Assembly (NCBI GenBank): GCA_033032175.1
Contig: CM065325.1
Location: 896,930 to 960,929, forward strand
Origin: Saturnia japonica
Taxonomy: Eukaryota; Arthropoda; Insecta; Lepidoptera; Saturniidae
DNA length: 64,000 nucleotides
Direction of reading: 5' to 3'
Position 1 is the first letter of the stretch, and each line of letters starts with the position of its first letter. Shown here piece by piece: positions 10,690 to 23,124 of the stretch. The translations under genes and the position numbers were made by a program. Below the pieces are notes generated by a model. The model saw only the letters and a list, made by a program, of their open reading frames with translations. It searched no databases and had not been told where the DNA came from.

Positions 10690-12390
10690 ACAAATGCAAT
10701 TTTCTGAGGGCACCAATTACTGCTTAATAAACACGTGCAGAGATAACATTCTTATATCTAAGGTGAGCCTAGAAGGCGTCTTACTTTTTTATTTACTTGG
10801 TGTTTCGGCCTGGGCACGAGCTGACTGATACGTTGCGGTATCTTCGTTAGCGAGGGCAGCTTCTAGTAACTGCCCTCATCTGCTCATTGCAACTAGAGGT
10901 GTTCCAACACACTAAACTTATTATATACACTATAAAATTCGTCGATCGAATCCGAGGTTTAAGTTTTACTATCAAACGATTCCATGCCGAATATTATTTT
11001 CAATCCATAAAGTACTTTATCAATTTAGGCCCTAAAAAACTATTTATGAAAGTTAAAACACGATCGGAAAACATCTCAGTCATTAATGAATGAATTAATA
11101 CTTTATTTCACGTTTGGTTTTCTCTTTTCTTTGATTTTCTTCCCGCTAACCAGCGGTAATGTGGAAAGAAATATTATTGTTGGTAGTGCAATAGAAAATT
11201 AAAGTTATAAATAAAACAAACATGAGCAAACACACAAATATAAAACTAGAAAAGTGATAAAATTAAATAATAAAAATATATCAATATACAAAAATAAATA
11301 AAATTAAATGGAAATGATTGAGAAAAAATCGGCAAGAAACTCGATCTAGTTTATATGTTTTTACAATAATATTAAACTTATTAATGATTTTACACTTTAA
11401 AGTCCGTCTTCCCGAATCAATTTTTCGTATTTTTTAATTTTTATTTACTTCTTTTACTATCCTAAGATACTACAAGCGATCTATGGAGGGGACTTTTGGC
11501 TTATGTAATTCAATGCAACTATGGAATCATTTTGTAATGTTTACAACATTTGGCGATCAGTAACGCAATATATAAACACAATATTTTCTTTTTTTTTCTT
11601 GGTTTTGAAAATCATAAGAAGACAAAATATGCATTTTTTAAAGATCTTTGGATCAATTTGAATAAATTTAAAATGAACGATATTTTAAAACAGAAAATCG
11701 CTGTTTAAAACTCATCTGTATCCTCTCGCACTGTAATTACTGCTACATATAACATAGTTAACATAAGAGACGAGTCTGTCGCAGTGTCAGTCTAGTTTAC
11801 ACGGCATACTTGACAGGCTTTAGAAGCTGCTTGTATAATCAAGCTGCTATTCTAGATAATTCTGATCAAAAGCTGTTTGCAGAAACTAACGGATACACTG
11901 ACTTGATTAAGGTACCTTTATTTGTCATTTCACTGTGTTATGTTTATATTTTCATGATGCAATATTTTTTTGAACACTTTACAATTAAAAGTTTATTATA
12001 GGGTGGATCATTATGTTGGTTAATAGTGATGTCAGAAAATTACTCCCTCTCTGTATATTCATTAAATATAATTATTACATAATTGTGATAATAATTACAA
12101 AGTAAAAAATACAATGAATTAAATTTTATTACAGATAATAAATGGAAGTAACAATAATTATACGAAGATAACAATAGAACAGATATAACAATATTAAGTA
12201 AAAAATACATATCAATATCTCAATAAAGAATCGTAGGTAACAATCTTAATAAGCAATTATTGTTATGATAAAAAAGAAAATAATATGAATTTCTTAATAC
12301 ATGTCTGTGAATATCTCATCGCCGGACAATTAATGCCTCATCCTGAGGGAAGGCACATGCCAGTCTAAGATGTATTATCGATCAATAAAA
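10690..12390. other. AT-rich DNA with no gene recognised
   Basis: A slightly GC-richer patch at 10800-10890 has no recognisable coding content. A 68-codon open frame at 10887-11093 is AT-rich, lacks motifs, and was not accepted as a gene. The rest is A/T-dominated with homopolymers. Confidence 0.5.
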
Positions 12391-12690
12391 TGCTCAGTGG
12401 TAGCGTGTGCGGACACCGCGTCGATCGGCGTGAGTTCGAATCCCTGCAAAGAGCCTGAGCTTTCGGTGAAAGAAAACATCGTGATGAAACCATAGCACGG
12501 TGATAGGGTATTTTATAACGCCCGCCTTGCTATCTACCCTCCTTCAATTTATCGCCACTATAAGTATGTCCCGGCAGCGGCAATTGAGAACCAGTTTTCT
12601 TACTAGGCTTAGCATGTCACCTAGGGCCACATCGTCACACATCAAGTAAGATTATGGCCATAATGCTAAAAACCTACTAGCTATAAAAAA
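12391..12690 (+). mobile_element. SINE-1, nearly complete tRNA-derived copy
   Basis: The head has an A-box-like TGCTCAGTGGTAGCG at 12391 and a B-box-like GAGTTCGAATCC at 12432-12443, the split RNA polymerase III promoter of a tRNA-derived SINE. The body follows with 'gaaaccatagcacggtgata', 'gagaaccagttttcttacta', 'ggcttagcatgtcacctagg' and 'agattatggccataatgcta'. Other copies are at 38669 and 48803, with fragments at 6313 and 57815. Confidence 0.7.
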
Positions 12691-12990
12691 CAATTTAAAA
12701 CGCTCAAAAATCGTTGTTCTATATTTATCCTCTAACAACACGTCTAAAAGTTTCTTAGTGATATTTTGTTTGAACGTCAACCGAAAGCGGTTACGATTCT
12801 CTTCAATTCAAACTGAGCGATTGCCATAAAATGGATTTGAAAATCTAAACTGGAGAGATTTACTACGCGTGCTATTTATTGTATATATGTGTACCTAATG
12901 CAAAATTTTAATCTAATCTATAAAATTCTTAAAACTGACTGACGGGAAACGCACTGCACGCGATGAGTTTAAATTTATAGAAATATTAAG

Positions 12991-13572
12991 TAGCTGTGCA
13001 CCCCGGTTTCACCCGTGTTAATTACATATGACAAACATCGCACAAACAAGCACATTATCGATTTGCCGGATAATAAGTTCAAGAATCATGTTCACCTGGT
13101 TTTATTGTCGAAGGGGTATTATATGATGGCTGATTACGTGAATGATGGTGATGTCTGGATGTGATTCCCTCTCTGTACATCTACTGAAAATGATAATAAC
13201 TGTAGGTGTATAATTGAATACTGCAAAACAATTAAAAAAAATAAGATGTTGTTAAACCCGATCGAGTTTCTTGTCGTTTTTTTTCGATAGCTGGAATGTT
13301 TCCGAACGGGTGGTAGTGTTTTGACATTCATATGTGCCTTCTTTCTGATCGCCAATGTACCCGTGTAGGTCATTTTTTGTACTTTGTGTAAAACTATCGA
13401 CATTTTTAGGAGGAATAAATTAGTTTTTCAAGCCTATACTACTCGCTGATACTTTAGCTTTATATTGATGAAAGAATTTTTAAAATAGGTCCAATAGTTT
13501 TTGAGTTTATCCATTACAAACAAAAAAACAAACAAGAAATCAAATCTTTCCTCTTTATAATATTGGTATAGG
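12991..13572 (-). mobile_element. Helitron-like family 3 copy
   Basis: The minus strand starts 'ctataccaatattataaaga' and ends 'aacacgggtgaaaccggggt' then GCACAGCTA. The ends match family 3 (17411, 26831, 39372). The middle is diverged or replaced, and the final CTAG has become CTAC/T. Confidence 0.5.
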
Positions 13573-13664
13573 TGACTATTTGCACAAACCTTCTTTATAT
13601 AATCTAGATGAGTACTAAGAAATGAGTTTTTAAGGCAAATATTAGGATGATGCCTGAGTTAGGC

Positions 13665-13870
13665 AATCCGATAGTATTTTGAAGTGATAACTTCATAAGG
13701 GAGGGTAAACCGCTTCGTAACATAACGCGTTACGGCGCCACTCTGGCTTCCCTTTCTCTCCCGCATACAGCAGCAGTAGGCAGGTTCCTCCTCTCTCACT
13801 TTAACCCACAGCGCTAGCCGTATTTCGGACAGACGCTTCCCCCTCTCTCTACTCAGTGTTCTAATGTACA
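13665..13870. repeat. GC-richer block, probable old repeat
   Basis: A sharply bounded GC-richer segment contains 'gaagtgataacttcat' (an imperfect palindrome), 'taacataacgcgttacggcg' and 'actctggcttccctttctct'. I believe similar blocks are common in lepidopteran genomes, but I cannot place the family. The 72-codon minus-strand frame through it is arginine-rich and not convincing as a gene. Confidence 0.3.
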
Positions 13871-14206
13871 TATTCAAGAATTGTAATTAACGATAAAATA
13901 TAATCTATAATCAATAAAAGATTTTATTAATAAATAACCTTTCCTCACATTACCATAATAATTTAATATTAAATAGTTCAACTTAGATTACTTTAAGTTA
14001 TCACTTCTGTCGAGCGTCTCGAGTCGTACACGTTTTTTAAATACATTTTTGAATTTAAGACACATACGTTCTCAACACCATGAAATAAGACTTAACGAGC
14101 CCATATAATCCGTGTAAAGTTTTCATCACACAAGCAGTAACAACCAGAATACAGTGTAGTTCCAATTGACACTGCGGTTCACACGAAACAACTGACAGGA
14201 GATACG

Positions 14207-14211
14207 TTCAG
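14207..14211 (+). promoter_or_regulatory. Possible initiator TCAGT upstream of the 14277 exon
   Basis: TCAGT, the arthropod initiator motif, lies 70 bases before the ATG at 14277. No convincing TATA box is visible at the proper distance. A five-base motif is weak evidence. Confidence 0.2.
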
Positions 14212-14276
14212 TGTGAACGACTTAATTAAACTGTCACAGCGTATTCTGTAATCAGGAGAGTTTGTATTGCGCTAAA

Positions 14277-14306
14277 ATGTTCACTAGAGTAATATTAATA
14301 TTAACA
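14277..14306 (+). CDS. Possible first exon encoding a signal-peptide start
   Basis: An ATG in good context (GCTAAAATG) opens a ten-codon segment, MFTRVILILT, followed exactly by GTAAGTAT, a near-consensus 5' splice donor. A short charged start plus a hydrophobic run cut by an intron is a common first exon of small secreted insect proteins. The 180 bases upstream are less AT-dominated than the rest, with a TCAGT initiator-like motif, and could be promoter and 5' UTR. No downstream exon could be matched in the window. Without a splice the frame would end after about 22 codons. This is inference from two motifs; chance is a real alternative. Confidence 0.35.
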
Positions 14307-14309
14307 GTA

Positions 14310-15175
14310 AGTATTGGTATATTTATTTTATATACAAATTAAGAAAAGTTAACAAAAATCACCGTTTATCTAAGATTATTTTACTTTCTTTTTTTAATAA
14401 AGGTATCTTGTTATTGTTCTTCTTGTGTTCTATCTTGTTGATTTTATTTATGTATAAAAAAAAAAAACAATTAGGTACACTGATGTCCGACAAGTATCGT
14501 TTTCTCAAACCTATACTATGAGTATTATATCTATACCTACCTTTACATTGTTTACACATCGCCCCATTTAGTTTAAGAGCCACCCATCACACCAAAGAGT
14601 ATTTTATTATTTATATTATGAATTTAAAAAAATTGTCTATACACGTATTACTTTTATTAATATTATTATGATATTCTACATATATATAATCAATATTTTA
14701 TTAATATACAGTTAAAGTATTTAACGAACTATCCATCATACCTCATTGTATGGCCGTACCCATCGTATTTCTTCATCAGCTGGATTGACATACATTCTAC
14801 CTAACTTGATCTAGCATAAACACGTCGAAAATTGAATATTCGTATATCGACTTTTCATTCTTTATTACCCTTAGGTTGTGCGAAACTTATCATTCATCAT
14901 ATCATTAGGTGCAGTGCATAGCCGACGTAGTTTTCTTTTTAAATTTAAAGCTAAACGAGTTCTTGATTTTATTCCGCAAAGAAGGCAATCGTTTATTTAA
15001 AATGATTGTTTATCTCAATAACTGACACATACATTTCTTTGCTACTTTCATACGAAACTGACAAATTGTTATTTTTTTACACACGATCGATAACGATCTA
15101 TGTTCGAAGTAGAAATATAATTTTACAATTTATTATTTACGATGCCTTTCCGCAAATTATCGTATTCATCAATTA
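14310..15175. other. AT-rich DNA, possible intron of the 14277 exon
   Basis: No coding segment or repeat family was recognised. It ends at the TA target site of the mariner element at 15178. Confidence 0.5.
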
Positions 15176-15177
15176 TA

Positions 15178-16476
15178 CAAGGTGTCCAGAAAGGGTATCG
15201 GGTATTTGTAAGTTCAATGAAACAAAAATTATTTGTATGCAAAAAAAAAGTTTATTGTTTATTATTAGCATATGAATTGGAAAATTATTTGGAAAAGATG
15301 ATGTTATCCAAATGATGACCGTTACGTTGCTGGCACTCTTCTAAACGGAAACGAAGATTGGCGATAACACGTTGACGCATAGCTATCGATATTGCTGCCA
15401 TTTCTGACCTGATGTTTTGCTTTAACTGGGTTAGATTCGTCGGATTGTTTTGATAAACCTTACTTTTAAGGTATCCCCATGCAAAATAGTCAAGCGGGCT
15501 AAGGTCGGGGCTTCTGGGAGGCCAGTTGATGTTACCCCTTCGCGAAATGACTTTATTAGGGAATAATTCGTTAACAACTTCCATTGAGTCATTTGAGGTA
15601 TGGCAAGTGGCCCCATCTTGCTGGAACCACGTTCTTGATTTGAAACTTGCAAACTCCTGCAACTCTGGGACCAAAAATTTCGCAACATATCGCAATAACG
15701 GTCACTATTCACATTAATTGCTCGGCCTCGTTGATCTTCATGAAAATAAGGACCAATTATGCCTTTAGCAGACATAGCGGCCCAAACAACGACCTTTGGG
15801 CTATGCAGGGGTCGTTCATGCTTTCGTCTCGGATTCTCCACTGCCCAGTACCGACAATTCTGCTTATTAACATGACCATTCAGGTGAAAATTTGCTTCGT
15901 CACTGAACAGTATGTTGTTAAAGTAGTTAAATCGCTGCAGCATTTCGTTCGCAAAATTCAGTCGATTAGCATAGTCCGTATCCTTCAATTCTTGAACCAA
16001 TTGAATTTTATAGGCTTTTAGATGTGTCTTTCTTTAAAATCGAATGTAAAGACGATTTTTTGATGTTCAACGCTTGGCTTCGCTTTCGGATGGATAAAGA
16101 CGGATTTTGACGAACCGACGCCTCAACTTCTTCAATTGTTTCTTCATCGCGAACTGAACGAGGACGACCAGAGTTTTGAATTTTAACTGTCGCACCTGTA
16201 TTCTCGAACATCCTGATCCATTTCCTAATGCTATCGTCACTTGGCGCGTGGCGTGTACGATATTCCGCACGATAGAGACGTTGAGCAGTCACTATTTAAT
16301 CACCATTACGATAATACGCTCGTACGCAAAATGCGCGATGCGTCCCGAGTACTGTTCCATCGTGACTAAAACTCCACAAAATGGCGGACGCCACGAACCC
16401 CTCCCCGCACCCTTTAGACGCCCCGTTTCGAATATGGCGCGAAAACAAATACCCGATACCCTTTCTGGACACCTTG
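15178..16476 (-). mobile_element. Full-length mariner-type (DD41D) transposon, copy 1
   Basis: A 1299-bp element with perfect terminal inverted repeats of 32 bases (starting CAAGGTGTCCAGAAAGGGTA), flanked on both sides by TA (15176-15177 and 16477-16478), the target duplication of the Tc1/mariner superfamily. It encodes a transposase on the minus strand (see 15285-16360). It differs from copy 2 (30882-32184) by about a dozen substitutions plus 4 missing bases, by eye. The ends look mobilisable in trans if an active enzyme exists elsewhere. Confidence 0.92.
15285..16360 (-). pseudogene. Mariner-type DD41D transposase, broken copy 1
   Basis: Cut-and-paste transposase in the minus direction. 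In order: N-terminal helix-turn-helix (AYYRNGD, then SDDSIRKWIRMFENTG), a GRPR linker, a second helix-turn-helix, then a DDE/D catalytic core with LFSDEANF, WFQQDGATCHTS and SPDLSPLDYFAWGYLKS. Counting from the D of QQD to the D of SPLD gives 41 residues between them, hence DD41D, the spacing described for rosa-type mariners. Compared with copy 2, this copy has a one-base deletion near 16346, a nonsense change (TCA to TAA) near 16297, a two-base deletion near 16022 and a one-base loss in an A run near 15685. It therefore cannot make a full enzyme. The catalytic motifs themselves are unchanged. Confidence 0.9.
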
Positions 16477-16478
16477 TA

Positions 16479-17410
16479 CATAATAGATTCTTTCTGTGTG
16501 CTCCCTTATTCTAAGCCATTAATTCGATTGTCACGAAATTGTTGTGACTTGTATATACACACCCTTCAAAGGTTTTGTATTGGTACAACAACGGAATAAT
16601 ACAACGGGAACGAAGTCTCGGTAAAAGCCGGTAAATTACAATACGGTGTGCAATCCAGTTGCTTTAATTAATACATGAGTTTTTGTTTATTTGTTCGGTC
16701 GTTCGAGATTTTGTTTGTCGTCAATAAGTATTTAAGTCGAAAGCTTTTAGACGGATTTATGTTTGAATAACAATTACTTATTGCTTAATACTGTTTACGG
16801 TTCGACTTCCTTCAGTTCCGCTCATTATTTGAAGATGCACTTAAGGTTGGTAACTAATGAACGTCATTATCAATAAAATATTACGGTTTTCTTTTTTAAT
16901 GATTTAATATTTTTACTGTTTACGTTTAACTAAATAACTGGTATTGATATGATTCACGATTTTTGCATAGTTCTCCATTATTGATATGTGCTTAAGGTAA
17001 AGTATTATTATACATATGAGAATAATAGCTTTATCTTGTTAAGAAATAAGAATGACATCGTTTTGTAACCGACTTCAATAATAGATAGAGGTTACTCAAT
17101 GTTTTTTTTTAAATAGATTTTATGCCTTATCTTCTTTGGATTGAATTACTGTTGGATAGGGGATACCTCAAGGGTGGACAACCTTTTAATTTCATTGTCA
17201 TTGGACTTTGACATTCGAAGATACACAAGGGAACTCTTTTTTGTTAAAAATGTCTTGCTAACTCATACTTCTTTTGACGTATTTAGTAGGGGGTGAAATG
17301 GGGAACTGCGCGGGCATAAATTATTAGTGTTAGAAGTGCGACATTATGATGTTAGCCATCAAATAATAAGGTAAATTCCTTTTACTGCCTTTTTTAGTGA
17401 GTATAAATAA
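16479..17410. other. AT-rich DNA with no gene recognised
   Basis: Nothing I can support between the mariner element and the Helitron-like copy at 17411. Confidence 0.5.
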
Positions 17411-18018
17411 CTAGCTGTGCCCCACGGTTTCACCCGTGTTGATTTTATTCGACAAACACCGCGCCGACAACGCACCCGTGTAGCGCACTATCATAATTGT
17501 TCATCCCGCAAGTACAAATTATTTTAATGTTTCATTATCTCTTAAAATATGTATGTGAATTGTCTTTATGATGAAGTAACTTTTATTCGTAAGGATTAAT
17601 AAATTGATGTCTAAACATAATGCTTATAAATCACTTTTTAATTTTCAACAAATCTTTGTCCCAAATACCATGTGGCTTATTTAAAAAAAGAGACAGGCTT
17701 ATACCATCGCTCACTTTGTTTTAGATATACAAAGGGCCAATATTATTTTATAACATTGTATTTCCGTATCATTAACTATAACGCCAGCGCACGCGGATAA
17801 AACAGTTCGGAAGGGCCTCGACTTCCGACTTATGTAACCAAAATCAATATTTAAGGCTATCAGAGAGTTGTAGCTTAATCTTAGATAGCCTATACTATTC
17901 CTCGAGAGTCTGGCTATCATATACAAAAAGAGTTTTTGAAATCCGATTGGTAGTTCCATAGATTATCTTGTTCAAATAAACAAACAAAAATTGCTTCCAC
18001 TTTATTATATTAGTATAG
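17411..18018 (-). mobile_element. Helitron-like family 3, near-complete copy
   Basis: The minus strand runs from CTATACTAATATAATAAAG to AACACGGGTGAAACCGTGGG and GCACAGCTAG, then T. It shares the interior with 39372-39909: 'gataatctatggaactacca', 'ctatcatatata' style blocks and 'atccgcgtgcgctggcg'. A hairpin (GGGTGAAACC region) precedes the CTAG end. No coding capacity. Confidence 0.65.
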
Positions 18019-18289
18019 GTTTTTAAAATGTTATATTTATAAATATTATTTTATTTATTAAATAAGAGACGGCTAACTTTATCAAGCGGGATACAATTTT
18101 TGGAGATTTTTTTGAGACTTACGTACACAGCAAACTTCTTTTTTACACTAGCACGTGCCTGATCTTTGGCCTAAAGTTATTAAGCTCAATATAATCCAAG
18201 AAAAACGGTGATGACCGAGAGATAGATAATTCTATCGACGATCGCTACTATTCTAATAGCATACTAGCCTTTCGGCAACTAGTTATAGG

Positions 18290-18500
18290 TACTGGATGAT
18301 GCCGAAATCCGACCAACCAAAAGGGAGTCACTATGACTGATTTATAGTCATTAATATGGGCGCGTCCATGTGGGTACAGATCACCACTACCACCAGCTGA
18401 TCCTGGAACGTGACACGTCTAAGCTTGCCACGATGGCCGATGTTAGTTCGGTTCAGTCGAACACAATTGTTATTGACTACCTCCCAGACAATGTTAGTCT
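18290..18500. repeat. Dispersed repeat fragment related to 42290-42450
   Basis: Contains 'gggagtcactatgactgatt' and 'gacacgtctaagcttgccac', which resemble parts of the repeats at 42400, 51890 and 24620. It is worn and has no clear ends. Confidence 0.3.
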
Positions 18501-18559
18501 ACTTCAATGATCTACCTTCTACCAGTTTATGGTTGTAAGAACAATTTTAATCGTCATAC

Positions 18560-19662
18560 CCCAACAACGAGACGTAATAAAATGGTTTTAGAAAAAAGAA
18601 AAAGAATAGCAATAGCTATTATATATGAATTGCTATTATTTATTGACAGGCGTTTTCATAAAATATATTTTATATTTCTTGTGTAATAGCTGGGTTGATA
18701 ATGCGAGTGATGTTTGTGCTAAAAACTTAAAGGAATGCAAAAACAATTCGTTTACAAGATAACCACTGCGTCATGTTAATCGACAATTATTACAAGTAGG
18801 AGGTACCTAATCTCGGGAACTACAGATCCGAATCTAAAAACTCTTTCACTGATAGAAAGCTGATTGTTAGGCCACGAACTGGACGACAGCGGGGAGCGAA
18901 CGGAACGAATCTAACTCGCGGTTTGCGTCGTTAAAGTGAGACGACGGGAAAGCGCGCAATGTCGATATTGCGACGTGACTATATTTTAGTTTGCGATAGA
19001 TGAACGCATAATGTTTATATAGCTTTTTATAGAATGAAGATATCGTGATATGTATATTTTTTCTATTGATAACGATCAAGTATCTATGGAGTAAAACATA
19101 TCTATTCAGTATTTCTTGCGTGATCCGTGCACAACGGCAAACTTTTTTTTTTAATATATATATAGATGAGTTATTATAGACAAAAGAAGACGTAAACCCA
19201 TTCTACAAGTAAAGAAAGCAAAAAGACCAAAGACGAAATCCTAATAAGTTCTTTATTCAATTCGTTTTTATTTAGTCCCGTAATTGATTAATTATCCTTC
19301 GATTGTTATCGTATTATGTTTGTCTGTTCCATACTGGAGATCTTTCTAAACAGTTGAAATTATTTCCTCCAATAACATTCCTTAACTTTGTCGATGAAAA
19401 AATAGGTGTACCTAGTAGGAATGTAGGAAGTTATTCCAAGGACTATTCCAACGTGCATCCACCGTTTGGCTGGAGCGCTTAACAAGTCGCGTTTACCGCA
19501 GCTTGCACCGCCGCGTTGCGCCGCTAACCGCTGTCCTCCAGTTCGCAACCTTATATGTAGTTTATAGGCTAAGTTTTATTGTTATTAGATTTGATATTAT
19601 AAGTAGGTACCTACCTATTTATTTTGAAGGATCATAGAACTAAACTCGATCAAATTTTCTCA
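18560..19662. other. No gene recognised; one GC-rich patch
   Basis: A GC-rich patch at 19455-19555 supports a 62-codon minus-strand frame (MRTGGQRLAAQRGG...) without known motifs. I think it is part of an old repeat. The rest is AT-rich and featureless to me. Confidence 0.4.
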
Positions 19663-20202
19663 TCTATACTACAATTAATAAAATTGAAGTGTCTGTTTGT
19701 AATGTCAAAATAACAGCTTTATTACTAAATGCATATGAAAGTATGTACGATACCTATATTAAAAAAAAAACAATTTTTAAATTTTTTGTCTGTCTGTTTG
19801 TTCCGGGTAATCTTCGAAATGGTTGGACAGATTTCGACGGGACTTTCACTGGTAGATAGCCGATGTTATAAAGAGTAACTTAAGCTACTTTTATTTTACT
19901 GAAATAATTCGGGTTCCGCGCAAATAAAAAAAACTAGTCATGGTGAATCAATTCGGGCGCTTAAATGGCTTACGTTGAGTATACCACAAGAGATTTATCA
20001 AATTAATGTAGGTACTATATAATTATAGAGATTAAAATACCTACAAAAAAGTCAGGGAGCGTATATGGCTATCTTCTAAGGAACACCCACAATAAGTATT
20101 TTTGTCTGTAAAAAAAACCGGGAGCGGGGGAGCAAGATTCACGCATGTACCCGAGCAATGGCATTCTGTAGTCCACGTGAGCGAAGCCGCGAGCACAGCT
20201 AG
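19663..20202 (+). mobile_element. Helitron-like family 2, best-preserved copy
   Basis: Starts TCTATACTACAATTAATAAA and ends with the hairpin GTGAGCGAAGCCGCGAGCAC then AGCTAG, followed by T; 540 bp. The interior order is 'gtctgtttgtaatgtcaaaa', 'ttccgggtaatcttcgaaat', 'actttcactggtagatagcc', 'tggtgaatcaattcgggcgc', 'gaacacccacaataagtatt'. No open reading frame, so it is non-autonomous. Confidence 0.7.
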
Positions 20203-20639
20203 TGTATAATATGTATATACTCTTAAACTTCACTCAATAAACACCTTGCATAAACCTTTCCCGTGGACCTCTGGAAGACTGGTAGAGAATGACGTGCCTC
20301 TTTTACTTAGTGATGTTCAATAATAATAAATAATTCCTGTTACCTTAAAAAACTTCTCGAGAATTTATTAATTATTTATTATTGATGATTCTGGATACTT
20401 TGTAAACTTTACTGGTAACTTTGGTAATATGTATTTCTGATATTAAATTGATCACGGCCTATGGAACCAGGTATGAATTACCTATTAAATGTTAAATACC
20501 TTACTCGAAATAGACCCGATTTTAGTGTTTATTATTATAATTACTATAGGTAATGCTAATTCTCGTCATGCTAATAACAATAGCGATGCTAATGAAATTC
20601 TCGTCTCGTAATTTTATTTGATATCGTATTATTGACAAT

Positions 20640-20730
20640 TCTTATAGCCTATCAATTAAGGAATGACATAAACTTCCCTTGTACATAATTTCATCAAAAT
20701 CGGTTGAGGATTAATAAAGTTTGTACAAAA
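20640..20730 (-). repeat. Dispersed repeat fragment (cttatgtcat family)
   Basis: Plus strand reads 'tcttatagcctatcaattaa', 'ggaatgacataaacttccct', 'catcaaaatcggttgaggat', the reverse of the family at 5576 and 10205. Confidence 0.45.
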
Positions 20731-21108
20731 TTTTATAATAATCGTTCATGCCGTTTTTGTAATAAATCCAGGCATACGAAAAGACAAATAATTTTCTTGT
20801 CACTTCCGTGGTCGGTATTTTTTATAATAGATGTTATTATGAAATTTGAAAAAAAAAAAGAAGGATTCAATGTGTGCGTGTTCCACACGAACATGACTTT
20901 TTATTTTACCTACGAATGTGCACTTGAAATTAGTAGTAAATTCTAGACTTTTTCAGATAATGCAGTATCTAGTGTTCCAAAATAGCGCGATTTTAAACGG
21001 ATCGTAACAATATTTATAAATTAACTTAGATAAATTAAACAGTAGTCTTATTGGTGGTTGGGTTAATCATCATCATTATATGTATTAATACGCGACAAGA
21101 AAACTTCG

Positions 21109-21421
21109 GACACCTTTTTAGGTGTATTGGATGAACGGAAGACTGTGAGATTTGGCATGGTTAACGTTTATATGGAGAAGGAGTAATTTATCTATAATAT
21201 CTTTTACTAATATATTAAATTAAACTAATTAATACTGCGAATCCCAACTTGACCAGTGCCATTGAACTTAGACCCCCAAAATATTGAAATTGTCACACAA
21301 TGAAAAATGACAACAAGTGATATATCATTCATTGTTTAGGTTCATACTACAAATGTCAAATAGTTATTAGTCTACGATTAAAAAGTCGCTGGTGGAATTT
21401 CGATCATTGGGCGACCGCTAG
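21109..21421 (+). mobile_element. Helitron-like family 4 copy
   Basis: Contains 'ggaagactgtgagatttggc', 'atggagaaggagtaatttat', 'ccattgaacttagaccccca', 'gacaacaagtgatatatcat' and ends 'cgatcattgggcgaccgCTAG' followed by T. The same order is found at 56066-56420 and, shortened, at 56806-57027. The CTAG|T end suggests a Helitron-like element; the start is not sharp. Confidence 0.5.
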
Positions 21422-21422
21422 T

Positions 21423-22160
21423 TAATTATAAACGGTCGATTCGATAAAAACACCAGTAAGAAAAACAATAGTCAGATGAAATCTTGCTCAAAAACAAGCT
21501 TAGTAATGAATAAAAACATAATCCCTAAAGGGCAAGGAAAATAGAGAGATAAAATCACAATATTATGAGCGGAGCAGGTGAGAATCTGTAAGCGATTAGC
21601 GCCGCCCGGTAATACGTAGGTGGTGCAAATTGAGGGATTTTGGATGCCAGCTTTCGGACAGTGGTACAAATTATAATTTTTTAAATTTAAAGAATAACAA
21701 ATATAAATACGTCTAAATTTAATTGCTTGCTACAAAAACTCCCCGAAAGCTCTAACAAGAGAGCCACCATTTTTTTTTAAATGCTGTAATTACAAGAGGA
21801 TATTCTATAATTAATGACTTACAGTAATGGTCTTCAGAAAATATGACTAGTTGCCAAGTCTTGATTAGGGTTTCAAGTCCGTTATTCGAATTGGTTCAAA
21901 ATTCAGATTTGTCTGCAATCAAGTTCAGGGGGCAGCTGGAGGCGAGGCAAAAATCTCCAGGCATTGGTGGTTATTAGTGGTTACAATGGCCAGACTCGAA
22001 AGTGTAATGATGACAAGCCACCAATCAAAAGAAAAAAACATTGTGATCAAACCAAAGCTAGAGTATTTTTTTTAATAACCGTCGGATCAGGTCCCAAATT
22101 CAAGCTTACTACCGCCATCTACACTAAGAATCTGTAAAGTGTTGTAAGTTCGTCAGGGAA
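21423..22160. other. No gene recognised
   Basis: AT-rich with a few mixed patches (21595-21660, 21900-21960). I could not tie these to any family. Confidence 0.4.
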
Positions 22161-22800
22161 TGTTACGTAATTCGCGAGTGGACAATATGTTTGAAAATTA
22201 AGTTAATTATGTAAGTTAAGTAATGATGTATATATTGGTTTATTGACAAAAACTTAAAAAAATACAATTCTGAAAAAAAAAAAATCGAATTTATTTAGTT
22301 TTCTTTTGGGAGAATTAAGTTTTATTAATCTGAGAATCACGTGATTGGAAACGCCAATCAGAAAATATAACATCATTGTACAATATTTATAGACGACAGT
22401 TGAGTGCTATTTCTGTGAGCTGATCTTTAAACAAATGACTCTAAAATCATAAAGGTGCTGAAGAAATTTCATAGGTTTCAACTGAAGTTCTAGTAAACTC
22501 GAATTCGCACATTAACACTGCCTTTTTTTATTTTTGGCTTTCTGTCTATGTAGGCAATTTTGCCAATGTCAAGTGTGACAAATATACGTTATAGAATTTA
22601 GTTCCCAAATGTTCGGTGTACTGTAGAATATAACCTGTGAGAATAACAAATAAAAAAACCATTGCCTTTAACTTTAGTTTTACTTGTTGAATGGAAACGT
22701 CACTCGCTGTCACATGTAATAATAATTGACGGGTATTATTTTAATAATATAAAGTGTTTGAAAAACTTTTGTAAAGAGTTTCCTGTTGTATTAAACGATT
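22160..22800 (+). repeat. Dispersed repeat, 'cacgtgat' family, copy 1
   Basis: Shares with 24700-25135, in the same order, 'ttcgcgagtggacaatatgt' (there 'ccgcgagttgactgtatgtt'), 'atcacgtgattggaaacgcc', 'ataacatcattg' and a tail 'gggtattattttaataatat'. No coding capacity or terminal repeats seen. Confidence 0.45.
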
Positions 22801-22961
22801 ATTAATTGGAATTTGAAAGAATTTTTAATTTTGTAATTTTATAATTCGTCAGTCTTAAGAGCCAAAAGGAAATATGAAAATGAAATTAAGATAAATTTAA
22901 AATAATGTATATTTCAGGAACATTTACAGTGATTGTATATGTTACTTTAATAAAATAAATA

Positions 22962-23003
22962 ATAATATAAAGAAATAAATAATAATATAAAGAAATAAAT
23001 TAT
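22962..23003. repeat. Two tandem copies of a 20-bp unit
   Basis: The unit 'aataatataaagaaataaat' occurs twice in a row, followed by a third partial copy. Simple AT-rich tandem repeat. Confidence 0.6.
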
Positions 23004-23124
23004 AATAAGATAAATATATAATACCTTACTAAATAATTTTTATAAAACAAAAGTCCTTATTAGTCAAACTATATGAAAGTTCAATACTTCACGAGAATAT
23101 GTTCACATATCAAGATCCACCGCC

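Noticed and set aside
12391..12450. Possible tRNA gene at 12391 and similar A/B-box pairs at 45934-45994
   Set aside because: The boxes are followed by long shared bodies found in other copies and I see no complete cloverleaf; these are SINE heads.
13659..13877. 72-codon arginine-rich minus-strand frame
   Set aside because: It covers a bounded GC-richer block that looks like an old repeat; no motif or splice context supports a gene.
15526..16599. Several plus-strand frames of 60 to 124 codons (15526, 15647, 16176, 16381) and their equals near 31427 and 32070
   Set aside because: They are antisense shadows of the mariner transposase on the minus strand.
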